Shown here in pieces: positions 25,448 to 33,122 of a DNA stretch of 64,000 nt; within the stretch, counting starts at the first letter, position 1, and every line of letters starts with the position of its first letter. Origin of the DNA: Anaerolineaceae bacterium (GTDB lineage: Bacteria; Chloroflexota; Anaerolineae; Anaerolineales; Anaerolineaceae); contig JAJUGU010000005.1 in the NCBI GenBank assembly GCA_029265815.1, positions 62,001 to 126,000 of the forward strand. Direction: 5' to 3'. The position numbers were made by a program, and so were the translations under genes. A model generated the notes under the pieces. It was not told the origin of the DNA. It saw nothing but the letters and a program-made list of their open reading frames with translations, and searched no databases.

Positions 25448-26197
25448 ATGGCACTCAAAGTTGGGTCACCCGCTCCGGATTTCACTTTACCATCGCACCT
25501 GGGCAAGCCAGTCACATTGAGCAGCCTGCGCGGTAAGAACGTCGTGCTGGCATTTTTTCCTCTCGCCTGGACGCCCATATGAACAGCGCAGATCCCGCTC
25601 TATGAGGCTGAATCAGCCTCGTTTGCGGGATTGGACACCCAGGTTCTGGGTATCAGTGTCGATTCGGTTCCCTGCCTGACAGCCTGGGCAGAGGATCTCG
25701 GTGGGATCCATTACCCGCTGCTGAGCGATTTCTGGCCTCACGGCAAGGTCGCACAGGAATATGGTGTGCTGCGCAGCGAGGGACATTCCGAACGCGCTAT
25801 TTTTGTCATTGACCGACAGGGCATTATCCGCTATGTGGATGTACACAATATCGATGACCAGCCCTCCAACGAGGTACTGCGCCGGGCTATTAGGAGGATC
25901 GACCCTACTGTACGCGACCGCCCGGAGGCAACAAAACCCGAACCAGTCGCACTACCCCGGGGCGGGATTGTGATGTACTGCACTCGCTGGTGTCCCGATT
26001 GTAAAAAAGCCCGCGCCTGGCTGGCAGAACATCACCTTCCGTACACAGAGGTGGATATCACTACTACCCCCGGAGCCGCTGAACAGGTGGAACGCTGGGC
26101 AAACGGCAACCGTACTACCCCGACCTTTGATATTGACGGGGAAATCGTCGTCGATTTTGATCTGCAGAGGCTGCGCCAGGTATTAAAACTAAAATAA
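25448..26197 (+). CDS. Selenocysteine-containing peroxiredoxin-glutaredoxin fusion (UGA at codon 45)
   Basis: The frame reads through one UGA (25580-25582) at codon 45 and is otherwise open for 249 residues. Residues 1-~150 are an AhpC/TSA peroxiredoxin: [17 protein letters not shown], then [16 protein letters not shown]. The UGA falls exactly on the peroxidatic Cys of the P-x-x-x-T-x-x-C motif. GISVDSVPC (Cys76) follows, then [12 protein letters not shown]. Residues ~170-249 are a glutaredoxin with CPDC at 182-185 and the cis-Pro TTPTF. A SECIS-like hairpin starts 10 bases after the UGA. It would reduce peroxides, with the fused glutaredoxin probably recycling the selenenic acid. GGAGGA lies 8 bases before ATG 25448. 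Standard gene calling would truncate it or start it late, at 25631. Cytosolic; monocistronic. Confidence 0.9.
25592..25631 (+). ncRNA. Bacterial SECIS element
   Basis: Lower stem ATCCCGC (25592-25598) / GCGGGAT (25625-25631), 7 bp. Upper stem GAGGCT (25604-25609) / AGCCTC (25615-25620), 6 bp, with loop GAATC. The internal loop is asymmetric (5 and 4 bases). The apical loop begins 27 bases after the UGA, inside the spacing seen for bacterial SelB-binding SECIS hairpins. The structure is coding sequence at the same time, which is normal in bacteria. Confidence 0.82.
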
Positions 26198-26198
26198 T

Positions 26199-26257
26199 TC
26201 ATCAATTGCGATGCTTTTTGATCTACTCCGGCGAAATTCGGGTATCGCGATTGATGA
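26199..26257. other. Long inverted repeat just after the selenoprotein stop codon
   Basis: TCATCAATTGCGAT (26199-26212) pairs with ATCGCGATTGATGA (26244-26257) over 14 bp with one G-T pair; the 31-base loop contains CCG / CGG. There is no T-run, so it is not a classical terminator. It may be a 3' UTR structure or a protein site. Confidence 0.55.
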
Positions 26258-26345
26258 TGCAGGTTAAGTATCTGTAAACCATTATTCTGTATGTCGGCAA
26301 AGAGCACGATACCGCGCTCCGGCAAAATGTGATATTCTATCTGGA

Positions 26346-26792
26346 ATGACAGCCCATTTTTGGAAAACCAGGAAACTCAATGAATTAACCACCGAAGAAT
26401 GGGAATCGCTATGCGATGGATGCGCGCAGTGCTGTATCATCAAGTTTCAAGATGAAGATACCGGCCGCATCTATCATACCAACGTTGTTTGCGAATGGCT
26501 CGACATCTACCACTGCAAGTGCAGACGGTACAGTGAGCGCGGCCGGCTGGTACCCTCCTGTCTGACGCTCACACCAGAACTGGCCGCTGAACTGAGCTGG
26601 ATGCCTGAAACCTGCGCCTACCGTCTGCTGGCAGAAGGCAAAGACCTGCCGCTCTGGCACCACCTCGTGTGCGGAGATCGCGATGCCGTGCACAGGGCGG
26701 GAATCTCGGTGAGAGGAAAGGTCGTCTCGGCTATCGATGTCGATGAGGAAGAATTACCAGATTACGTCATAGATGGCGACGATCCGTCGTGA
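26346..26792 (+). CDS. YcgN-family (UPF0260) cysteine-cluster protein
   Basis: A 148-residue cytosolic protein of the YcgN / UPF0260 family. The diagnostic CDGCAQCC near residue 23 is followed by CEWLDIYHCKCRRYSER, C-LTLTPE, LSWMPETCAYRLLAEGKDLP and WHHLVCGD. The eight or nine conserved Cys suggest bound zinc or an Fe-S cluster; the biochemical role of the family is not established. It has the same length as E. coli YcgN. The gene stands alone between the selenoprotein and aldolase genes. Confidence 0.9.
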   Translation: MTAHFWKTRKLNELTTEEWESLCDGCAQCCIIKFQDEDTGRIYHTNVVCEWLDIYHCKCRRYSERGRLVPSCLTLTPELAAELSWMPETCAYRLLAEGKDLPLWHHLVCGDRDAVHRAGISVRGKVVSAIDVDEEELPDYVIDGDDPS

Positions 26793-26887
26793 CCCGGGGG
26801 AGACGGCCTGCGCCCGAATGAAAAACCGCGCAGTGCTATAATATGTCCAGACCACACCTCTCTCATGAGAGATAAAAGGAGATTAAG

Positions 26888-27838
26888 ATGATCGTTACGA
26901 CCAAGGAATTGTTTAAAGCTGCGTACGGCAAATATGCCATTGGGGCATACAATATCAACAACCTTGAACAGACGATGGGATTGTTCAGAGGAAACCTCGA
27001 CAGCCAGGCACCTTTCATTATTCAAATCAGCAAGGGCGCGCGAAGTTATTCTGATAAAGTGATGCTCGAAGGGCTCATCCGTTCAGCAGACCAGGTCTTC
27101 CCACAAGCGATCTTTGCGGTGCACCTTGACCACGGCGATGAAGAAACCTGCTATGACTGCATCAACAGCGGGTTTTATTCATCAGTGATGATCGACGCCT
27201 CTGCGGAACCGTTCGAAAAGAACATCGAGATCACCCGCCGGGTGGTCGAAGCAGCCCACGCCAAGGGTATCGTGGTGGAAGCTGAACTGGGAAAACTCGG
27301 CGGTGTCGAAGAACACGTTCAGGTCAGCGAAGCAAACGCCATGCTCACCGATCCAGACCAGGCAGCTGAATTTGTGGAACGCAGCGGATGCGATTCACTG
27401 GCAGTCGCCATTGGAACCAGCCATGGCGCATTCAAATTCAGCGGTACGCAGAGCCTGCACTTCGACGTGCTGGAAAAGATCCAGAAAAACCTGCCCGGTT
27501 TCCCCCTGGTGATGCATGGATCAAGTTCAGTCCCTCAGGAAGAAGTGGAGCGCATCAACAAAGCCGGCGGAAACTTGAAGGGCGCTAAGGGTGTAGATGC
27601 CGACCAGTTCCGGCGCGCCGCGGAACTGGGTGTGACCAAGATTAACATCGACACCGACGGCCGTCTGGTATGGACCCGGGTTCACAGGGAATATTTCCTT
27701 GAACACCCCGAGAACTTTGACCTGCGCCCTATCGGCAAAGTCTTCATGAGTGAGTACGCCAAGTTCATTGCCCACAAGAACGAAAAACTGGGAAGCGCTG
27801 GAGAGCTCGAAAAAGTTCGCGCCCTGGTCAGCAAATAG
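26888..27838 (+). CDS. fba: Class II fructose-bisphosphate aldolase
   Basis: Zn-dependent glycolytic/gluconeogenic aldolase cleaving fructose 1,6-bisphosphate to DHAP and glyceraldehyde 3-phosphate in the cytosol. The 316 residues carry the class II motifs AVHLDHGDEETC (Zn His and catalytic Asp), VEAELGKLGGVEEHV, IGTSHGAFKF (Zn His), MHGSSSVP (Zn His) and KINIDTDGR (phosphate site). An ideal AAAGGAGA site precedes ATG 26888. It ends in TAG, with a TGA two codons later as backup, and a strong terminator follows. Tagatose-type relatives share motifs, so specificity is inferred. Confidence 0.92.
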   Translation: MIVTTKELFKAAYGKYAIGAYNINNLEQTMGLFRGNLDSQAPFIIQISKGARSYSDKVMLEGLIRSADQVFPQAIFAVHLDHGDEETCYDCINSGFYSSVMIDASAEPFEKNIEITRRVVEAAHAKGIVVEAELGKLGGVEEHVQVSEANAMLTDPDQAAEFVERSGCDSLAVAIGTSHGAFKFSGTQSLHFDVLEKIQKNLPGFPLVMHGSSSVPQEEVERINKAGGNLKGAKGVDADQFRRAAELGVTKINIDTDGRLVWTRVHREYFLEHPENFDLRPIGKVFMSEYAKFIAHKNEKLGSAGELEKVRALVSK

Positions 27839-27856
27839 AAAAGATGAAACCTTCCG

Positions 27857-27887
27857 CCGGGTCTCTGAAACATCGAGACCCGGTTTT
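27857..27887 (+). terminator. Terminator of the aldolase gene
   Basis: Perfect 9-bp stem CCGGGTCTC (27857-27865) / GAGACCCGG (27875-27883) followed by TTTT. Confidence 0.88.
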
Positions 27888-27988
27888 ACTTTTACCTGCC
27901 AAAATATCGCAAATCATCTTACGACATCTATGAAAAGGTCAAGTAAGGCAAGCTTTTTTCTCCCAACCTTAAAATTTTAACTGACCTA

Positions 27989-28017
27989 TTGACTTTCGAT
28001 TTCAAAAGTCGTAACAT
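27989..28017 (+). promoter_or_regulatory. Promoter of the 35-residue membrane peptide gene
   Basis: TTGACT (27989-27994), exactly 17 bases, TAACAT (28012-28017). Predicted +1 is near 28024, 20 bases before the ATG. Confidence 0.65.
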
Positions 28018-28043
28018 GCTTTTTTATATAAGGTTACCCAAAA

Positions 28044-28151
28044 ATGTCTACTTACTCTTCTATCGTCATTCTTTTTGGCTGGCTGCTTTCCGTCATTTAT
28101 TATTACGGAGAGCTATTTTGGGTTAGGATGGCGAAAGTAGAACAACAATAA
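28044..28151 (+). CDS. Single-helix membrane microprotein (35 residues), unknown
   Basis: ATG 28044 to TAA 28149-28151 encodes 35 residues: a short polar start (MSTYSS), one hydrophobic helix (~residues 7-27, ending in aromatic YYYGELFW) and a charged tail (VRMAKVEQQ). It is enclosed by a good promoter, an AAGG site 11 bases upstream, and a strong terminator 20 bases downstream, forming a complete one-gene unit between aldolase and livK. No family is recognised. Such peptides often modulate a larger membrane protein; whether the neighbouring amino-acid transporter is involved is speculation. The region could instead be a small RNA. Confidence 0.55.
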   Translation: MSTYSSIVILFGWLLSVIYYYGELFWVRMAKVEQQ

Positions 28152-28171
28152 TTAATTACAAAAGTTTACCC

Positions 28172-28204
28172 AAAGCCACCTGACCTCAATCAGGTGGCTT
28201 TTTT
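28172..28204 (+). terminator. Terminator of the microprotein gene
   Basis: Perfect 12-bp stem AAAGCCACCTGA (28172-28183) / TCAGGTGGCTTT (28190-28201), with T6 at 28199-28204. Confidence 0.92.
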
Positions 28205-28244
28205 CTTTCAATTTGACGCCCTTACATGGAGGTGAACGATTTAG

Positions 28245-28301
28245 ATGATTCTCAAGCAATTTTTTCAGAAGATCCTGCAAAACCTTTTTATAAAGATCTA
28301 A
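28245..28301 (+). CDS. Possible 18-residue leader peptide before livK
   Basis: ATG 28245 to TAA 28301 encodes an 18-residue amphipathic, Ile/Leu-rich peptide (five Ile/Leu pairs and several Phe). GGAGGTGA lies 9 bases upstream, and its end overlaps the AAGGAG site of livK. Its richness in branched-chain residues before a branched-chain amino-acid transporter is suggestive. No terminator follows it, so attenuation is not supported. Confidence 0.25.
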   Translation: MILKQFFQKILQNLFIKI

Positions 28302-28314
28302 AGGAGAAAAAAGA

Positions 28315-29598
28315 ATGAAAGCCGCAAGAATTTTTGTTGTTCTTATGTTCATGTTTATGATGATGACTGCCTGTAATGCTGCGCCTGCCGCAGCCGAACC
28401 AAATAGCCCGGGAAGCGTGACAGAGGTGTCTGGTTCAGATTCTGCCACCACCTCCCCTGATGCAGCCGCGGGTACACCGGAAATCTGCTCCACCGATGCC
28501 CACGGCTGCGCTGTTTTTAAACCGGGAGATGTAGTCAAAATAGGCATGGGAGCCCCCATGACCGGGGGTGACGCATCCTACGGTTTTGATATTTCACAGG
28601 GCGGTACGATTGCTGTGCAAGACTCGGGTGAGTTTGAAGGGTTCAAGTTTGTTCTGGTAGTTGAGGATGACGGAGGAACCGCTGAAGGAGGGGCCGCAGT
28701 GGCCAACAAATTCGCATCTGACCCCGCTCTGGTAGCCGTTGCCGGACACATCTATTCCGGCGCGACATCGGCGGCCATTCCGATCTATGAGAAAGCAGGC
28801 ATCGTGATGCTCTCGCCTTCAGCCAGCCTTCCAACCCTGACCACACTGGGGTCAGCCGTCTTCAACCGGATTGTGTTCACTGATGCCAGGCAGGGTCCAC
28901 CGGCAGCCGAATACCTGTTCAACAAACTTAATGTCAGGAAACTGGCAGTGCTGCACGATGGCAGCGATTACGGGAAGGGGCTGGCTGAGACCGTAGCGGC
29001 CAAATTCACCGAACTGGGCGGAGAGGTCGTGATCACCGAAGCCATTACCAAGGGCGAGACAGATTACACCCCTGTGCTTTCAGCAGTGGCAGCCAAAAAT
29101 CCCGAATCAGTTTACTTTGGCGGTTACACTGCCGAAGGCGCGGTCATTGTCAACCAGATGAAACAGACCGGGCTTGAGAATGCCATTTTCTTTGGAGATG
29201 ACGGCACCTACGGAGCAGACTTCCTTTCACGCACCGGAGCCAATGGCGAAGGAGCATTTGCCACCATCGCCCCGATCCCGGCAGATTCACCTGAAAAGGC
29301 CGCCTTCGATGCGGCGTACCTTGAGCAATTCGGTAAAGAGGCTGGCACCCTCTCACCGTATACCTGGAACGGATATGATTCAGTTTCGGCTTTGATCGCG
29401 GCAGTTAAGTCGGTCGCGGTCGTTGGAAACGATGGAAACCTTTACGTGCCGCGGGGAGCGCTGATCAGCGCGGTACGCAACCTGACCGATTTTCATGGAA
29501 TCAGCGGTACCTATACCTGTGACGCCGTCGGCGAATGCAACACCCTTCCTCCTACATTTGTTATGGTCAAAGACGGTGCATGGGTACCGGCACCATAA
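28315..29598 (+). CDS. livK: Branched-chain amino-acid ABC transporter, substrate-binding lipoprotein
   Basis: Extracytoplasmic type I periplasmic-binding-protein-fold component of a LIV-type importer. The 427 residues start with a lipoprotein signal ending in MMTAC (Cys20). An Ala/Ser/Pro-rich linker to ~residue 70 follows, and then the two-lobed binding domain (VKIGMGAPMTGGDASYGFD, VAGHIYSGATSAAIPIYEKAG, VLHDGSDYGKGLAE). A small extra Cys pair (CSTDAHGC and CDAVGEC) may form disulfides. AAAGGAG precedes the start. It heads the liv gene cluster. Substrates may be Leu/Ile/Val or other amino acids or amides, as in many LIV paralogues. Confidence 0.92.
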   Translation: MKAARIFVVLMFMFMMMTACNAAPAAAEPNSPGSVTEVSGSDSATTSPDAAAGTPEICSTDAHGCAVFKPGDVVKIGMGAPMTGGDASYGFDISQGGTIAVQDSGEFEGFKFVLVVEDDGGTAEGGAAVANKFASDPALVAVAGHIYSGATSAAIPIYEKAGIVMLSPSASLPTLTTLGSAVFNRIVFTDARQGPPAAEYLFNKLNVRKLAVLHDGSDYGKGLAETVAAKFTELGGEVVITEAITKGETDYTPVLSAVAAKNPESVYFGGYTAEGAVIVNQMKQTGLENAIFFGDDGTYGADFLSRTGANGEGAFATIAPIPADSPEKAAFDAAYLEQFGKEAGTLSPYTWNGYDSVSALIAAVKSVAVVGNDGNLYVPRGALISAVRNLTDFHGISGTYTCDAVGECNTLPPTFVMVKDGAWVPAP

Positions 29599-29615
29599 CT
29601 TTCCTCCTGTTTCAC

Positions 29616-29640
29616 GGTCGGGGAGCACTGCTCCCCGACC
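29616..29640 (+). terminator. Strong hairpin between livK and livH
   Basis: Perfect 11-bp GC-rich stem GGTCGGGGAGC / GCTCCCCGACC (29616-29626 / 29630-29640) with a 3-base loop. There is no T-run. It probably protects livK mRNA so that the binding protein is made in excess, or allows partial termination. Confidence 0.7.
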
Positions 29641-29666
29641 CATCCTTTTGATCGAAAGCAGCCTGT

Positions 29667-30770
29667 ATGAACGAAACCCTACCGATCTCCATAGCCCGCA
29701 AGGGCGCGAATGTGCTTAAATACCTGCGTCCGGTTTTTGGCGCAGTCATTCTTATCTTCATCATTTATCGGTTAATTCAAACCCTTTTGATTCAAGAAAT
29801 TTTCGGCCCCGAAACCTGGACACGACTGGTGATTGCAGGGATGATCATCGGCAGCGTGTATGCGCTGATCGCCATTGGCTACACGCTGGTTTACGGCATT
29901 CTGTTCATGATCAACTTCGCACACGGTGAGGTCATGATGTTGGGGGCATATACCTGCTTCTTCGTTTTCGAAGCACTCAAAAACATCAAAGTGGGGGCAG
30001 ATCACTCACTCGCATTCTCGAACGCTTACCCGGTCATCTCCATCATCATCGCCTTCATCCTCGGAATGTCGGTATCAGCGCTCACCGGGTTCCTGCTGGA
30101 AAAAGTCGCCTACCGACCGCTGCGTCAGGCTCCACGCCTGGTACCGTTGATCAGCGCCATCGGAGCATCCATTTTTCTGCAAAACGCAGCACAGCTTTTA
30201 TTCAGCCCTCAACTTAGAGATGTTGCCAACCCACAGATCCTTGCGCGCGGTTCTGGGTGGAAATTTTTAATCAATGGCAGCAGTGTGACCATCCCTTACA
30301 CAGGAGTGTTCACCTTCCTTTTATCTCTCATCCTGCTGGTCAGCCTCTATCTCATCGTTCAAAAGACTAAATTTGGCCGTGCAATGCGCGCCGTCGCGTT
30401 GGATAAAAAAACCGCTTCTCTGATGGGCATCGACGTGGATAAAACCATCAGCCTGACGTTTCTCATCAGCGGCGCGCTGGCAGGAGCCGCCGGGGTAATG
30501 TGGGGACTTCACAACAGTATGGTCTATTATTTCACCGGCTTCGTTCCGGGCATCAAGGCATTTACCGCGGCCGTGCTGGGTGGGATCGGTAACCTGCCCG
30601 GAGCCATGCTCGGCGGGCTCTTCCTTGGAATTATCGAATCAGTAGGTCCAGCAGCTCTGGGAATCGATTTTCAATTGAAAGATGTGATTGCTTTTCTTCT
30701 GCTGATTGTTGTCCTTACCTTCCGTCCATCGGGTTTACTGGGCGAGGTGCTCGCGAAGGAAAAGGTATGA
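29667..30770 (+). CDS. livH: Branched-chain amino-acid ABC transporter permease
   Basis: Membrane permease of 367 residues, slightly longer than usual because of an N-terminal ~40-residue extension with its own helix (LRPVFGAVILIFIIYRLI). The LivH core follows: GSVYALIAIGYTLVYGILFMINFAHGEVMMLGAY, VAYRPLRQAPRLVPLISAIG, then GRAMRAVALDKKTASLMGID (the EAA-type loop that contacts the ATPases) and AVLGGIGNLPGAMLGG. The stop overlaps the livM start by four bases (ATGA), indicating translational coupling. Confidence 0.93.
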   Translation: MNETLPISIARKGANVLKYLRPVFGAVILIFIIYRLIQTLLIQEIFGPETWTRLVIAGMIIGSVYALIAIGYTLVYGILFMINFAHGEVMMLGAYTCFFVFEALKNIKVGADHSLAFSNAYPVISIIIAFILGMSVSALTGFLLEKVAYRPLRQAPRLVPLISAIGASIFLQNAAQLLFSPQLRDVANPQILARGSGWKFLINGSSVTIPYTGVFTFLLSLILLVSLYLIVQKTKFGRAMRAVALDKKTASLMGIDVDKTISLTFLISGALAGAAGVMWGLHNSMVYYFTGFVPGIKAFTAAVLGGIGNLPGAMLGGLFLGIIESVGPAALGIDFQLKDVIAFLLLIVVLTFRPSGLLGEVLAKEKV

Positions 30771-32323
30771 AAAAGACATACTTTCAACCAATTCAAATCG
30801 GTTTCATTTTTGGTGCTGTGAATGTATTTCTCGTTCTGATCGGATTTAATGCAATGGTCGCGAGCCTGTTAGCCAAAGCTCTTGGAGAACAGGTGCTGAC
30901 GGCACTCCCTCCCTTTCCATATCTGGCTGCTTTTACAATTTTATTGGGTCTTTGGTGCGGAATTGCGGCAGCCAGAAAATCCAGCAGGGCGCGTATCGCT
31001 GGCAACGTGCTGGCTGGATGGCTTTCAGGGCTGGCAGCGGGTTCAGTTACCTTTGTGTTTTGTGTGGGCATTGGCTGGCTGTTATCCAATAAGATCGATA
31101 TCCGTAATTACCTCACCGTGCTGTCGTTTGATTTCATTAATGGGGTGTTGATGGGATTACCACCGCTGGTCGGCGCGCTGGCCAACCTGGGTATTCTGGC
31201 CGCCGCGGGAGCTGTTGGCGGGTTGCTGTATGGATTCATTCAAAGCTCAAAAGTCAAGCAGATTAATCAACCAATCCTGGCTTTGACCTGCTCAACGACA
31301 GAAAAATTGAAAAGACTAGACCATGGCAGAAGACGTCTCGCCTTCCAGATCCTGGGGGTCGCCATTGCCGGCGCTGTTGTCATTTTTCTTCCGCTTAACT
31401 GGGGATCGTATTGGAATTACGTTGCCGGTACTGTTGGGCTTTACGTGATCCTTGGTTTAGGGTTGAACCTCATCGTTGGTTTATCCGGCCAGCTGGTGCT
31501 GGGGTATATCGCCTTTTTTGCCATCGGTGCGTACACCATGGCATTATTAAATTCACCGCTTCCATACAACCTGATGTGGGGATTCTGGCCGGCGCTTGTG
31601 CTTGGAGTAATTTTCGCCGCACTCGCCGGATTGCTGCTCGGGCTGCCGCTCATGCGCCTGCGCGGAGATTATCTGGCCATCGTTACCCTCGGCTTTGGAG
31701 AGATCATCCGTATCCTGTTGAAAAGTGATGTGCTCACTGATTTCAGCGGAGGACCGCGCGGCATCCAGAATATCAGCGGACCAACACTCTTTGGCAGACC
31801 TTTCAATTCGGATATCGACTTTATGTACCTGATCGCCATCAGTGTGGCTCTGGCAGCATTTGTCTATAACCGCCTGCAGCATTCACGACCTGGCCGGGCA
31901 TGGCTTTCGATCCGTGAAGACGAGACAGCAGCAAGAGCCTGCGGGGTGAACACCACCCGTTATAAACTATTGGCCCTGGCGCTGGGTGCCGCCTTCGCGG
32001 GGCTGGCCGGAGCCATTTACGCCAGCCGCAACCAGTTTACAGGGCCTGAAGAGCATTCTTTGATGGCATCAATTAATGTGCTTTCGTTGATCATCGTCGG
32101 TGGCCTGGGCAACATTCCAGGCACCATCCTTGGAGCTTTTGCGCTCAAGGGACTGCCAGAGATCCTGCGCGAGTTTTCCAATTACCGCCTGCTCACCTTT
32201 GGTGCGCTGCTGGTGGTCATGATGCTTTCCAGGCCAGAAGGTTTAATCCCCTCAAAGCGTCCTAAATATAAGACGCCCCAAGAAGCAGACGGGAGAAACG
32301 CGGAGGAAAAAAATGTCAGCTGA
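30767..32323 (+). CDS. livM: Branched-chain amino-acid ABC transporter permease with long N-terminal membrane extension
   Basis: Permease of 518 residues against ~300-420 in typical LivM. The LivM core starts near residue 190 (NYVAGTVGLYVILGLGLNLIVGLSGQLVLGYIAFFAIGAYT), continues with LRLRGDYLAIVTLGFGEIIRI and GRAWLSIREDETAARACGVN (coupling loop), and ends with GGLGNIPGTILGA. The first ~185 residues add about four hydrophobic helices (including LLGLWCGIAAARKSSRARIAG and a Gly/Ala-rich VGALANLGILAAAGAVGGLLYG) of no known family. The frame is continuous, so this is a fusion, not an error. It overlaps both neighbours. Confidence 0.9.
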   Translation: MKKTYFQPIQIGFIFGAVNVFLVLIGFNAMVASLLAKALGEQVLTALPPFPYLAAFTILLGLWCGIAAARKSSRARIAGNVLAGWLSGLAAGSVTFVFCVGIGWLLSNKIDIRNYLTVLSFDFINGVLMGLPPLVGALANLGILAAAGAVGGLLYGFIQSSKVKQINQPILALTCSTTEKLKRLDHGRRRLAFQILGVAIAGAVVIFLPLNWGSYWNYVAGTVGLYVILGLGLNLIVGLSGQLVLGYIAFFAIGAYTMALLNSPLPYNLMWGFWPALVLGVIFAALAGLLLGLPLMRLRGDYLAIVTLGFGEIIRILLKSDVLTDFSGGPRGIQNISGPTLFGRPFNSDIDFMYLIAISVALAAFVYNRLQHSRPGRAWLSIREDETAARACGVNTTRYKLLALALGAAFAGLAGAIYASRNQFTGPEEHSLMASINVLSLIIVGGLGNIPGTILGAFALKGLPEILREFSNYRLLTFGALLVVMMLSRPEGLIPSKRPKYKTPQEADGRNAEEKNVS

Positions 32324-33122
32324 AATCATCACCGCGCACAATGTGACCAAGGTTTTTGGCGGATTAACGGCAGTCGATGAGATTGACCTGGTTGTAAAAG
32401 AGAAAACCATCCATTCCATCATTGGGCCAAACGGCGCTGGTAAAACGACCTTCTTCAACTGTTTATCAGGGTATTACACGCCGGAGAATGGAGAGGTGTT
32501 CTATTGCGGTCAATCCATCCGCGGCAGAGGAACCCATGAAATCGCAACCCTGGGCATCCTGCGCACCTACCAAAACATCCGATTATTCTCAAGCCTGACC
32601 GCCATCGAAAATGTGATGGTCGGGCTGCACCACAGTTTGCACGAAACCTGGATCGATGCGGTGCTGCATACCCGCCGGTACCAAAAGGATGAGAAACATG
32701 CGCTGATTGAAGCAAGCCATTGGTTGGACTTTGTAGGACTGATCGGGTGCGCTGATGCGGTAGCCGGGAGTTTGCCCTATGGTGCTCAGCGCAGGCTCGA
32801 GATCGCGCGCGCCCTGGCCGGAAAGCCTCGCGTGTTGCTGCTGGATGAACCAACCGCAGGGATGAACCCACAGGAAACGCTGGAAATGACCGCTTTGATC
32901 CGCCAGATGCGTGATGATTTTGGCATCACGATCATCCTGATTGAACATGACATGCACGTAGTGATGGAAATCTCAGATTTCATCAGCGTGCTGGACTTCG
33001 GTAAAAAGATCGCCGAAGGGATCCCATCCGAAATTCAATCCAACGCGCGTGTGATTGAAGCCTACCTGGGGCCGGGCGGAGCGGCATTGGCGCAGAAGTT
33101 TAAGAGAAAGACAAGAAAATGA
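32313..33122 (+). CDS. livG: Branched-chain amino-acid ABC transporter ATP-binding protein
   Basis: First cytosolic ATPase of the LIV system, 269 residues. Walker A GPNGAGKTT at ~39-47, the LivG-specific FQN-like motif LRTYQNIRLF, signature LPYGAQRRLEIARAL, Walker B VLLLDEPTAGMNP, H-loop LIEHDMHVVM, and the C-terminal family tail VIEAYLG. Start ATG 32313 overlaps livM by 11 bases, with GGAGG upstream. The end overlaps livF by four bases. Confidence 0.95.
   Translation: MSAEIITAHNVTKVFGGLTAVDEIDLVVKEKTIHSIIGPNGAGKTTFFNCLSGYYTPENGEVFYCGQSIRGRGTHEIATLGILRTYQNIRLFSSLTAIENVMVGLHHSLHETWIDAVLHTRRYQKDEKHALIEASHWLDFVGLIGCADAVAGSLPYGAQRRLEIARALAGKPRVLLLDEPTAGMNPQETLEMTALIRQMRDDFGITIILIEHDMHVVMEISDFISVLDFGKKIAEGIPSEIQSNARVIEAYLGPGGAALAQKFKRKTRK

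Noticed and set aside
25631-26197. Separate 188-residue 'glutaredoxin-like' gene starting at 25631
   Set aside because: The TTG start has no ribosome site, and the upstream frame encodes the peroxiredoxin N-terminus across the UGA; it is part of one selenoprotein.
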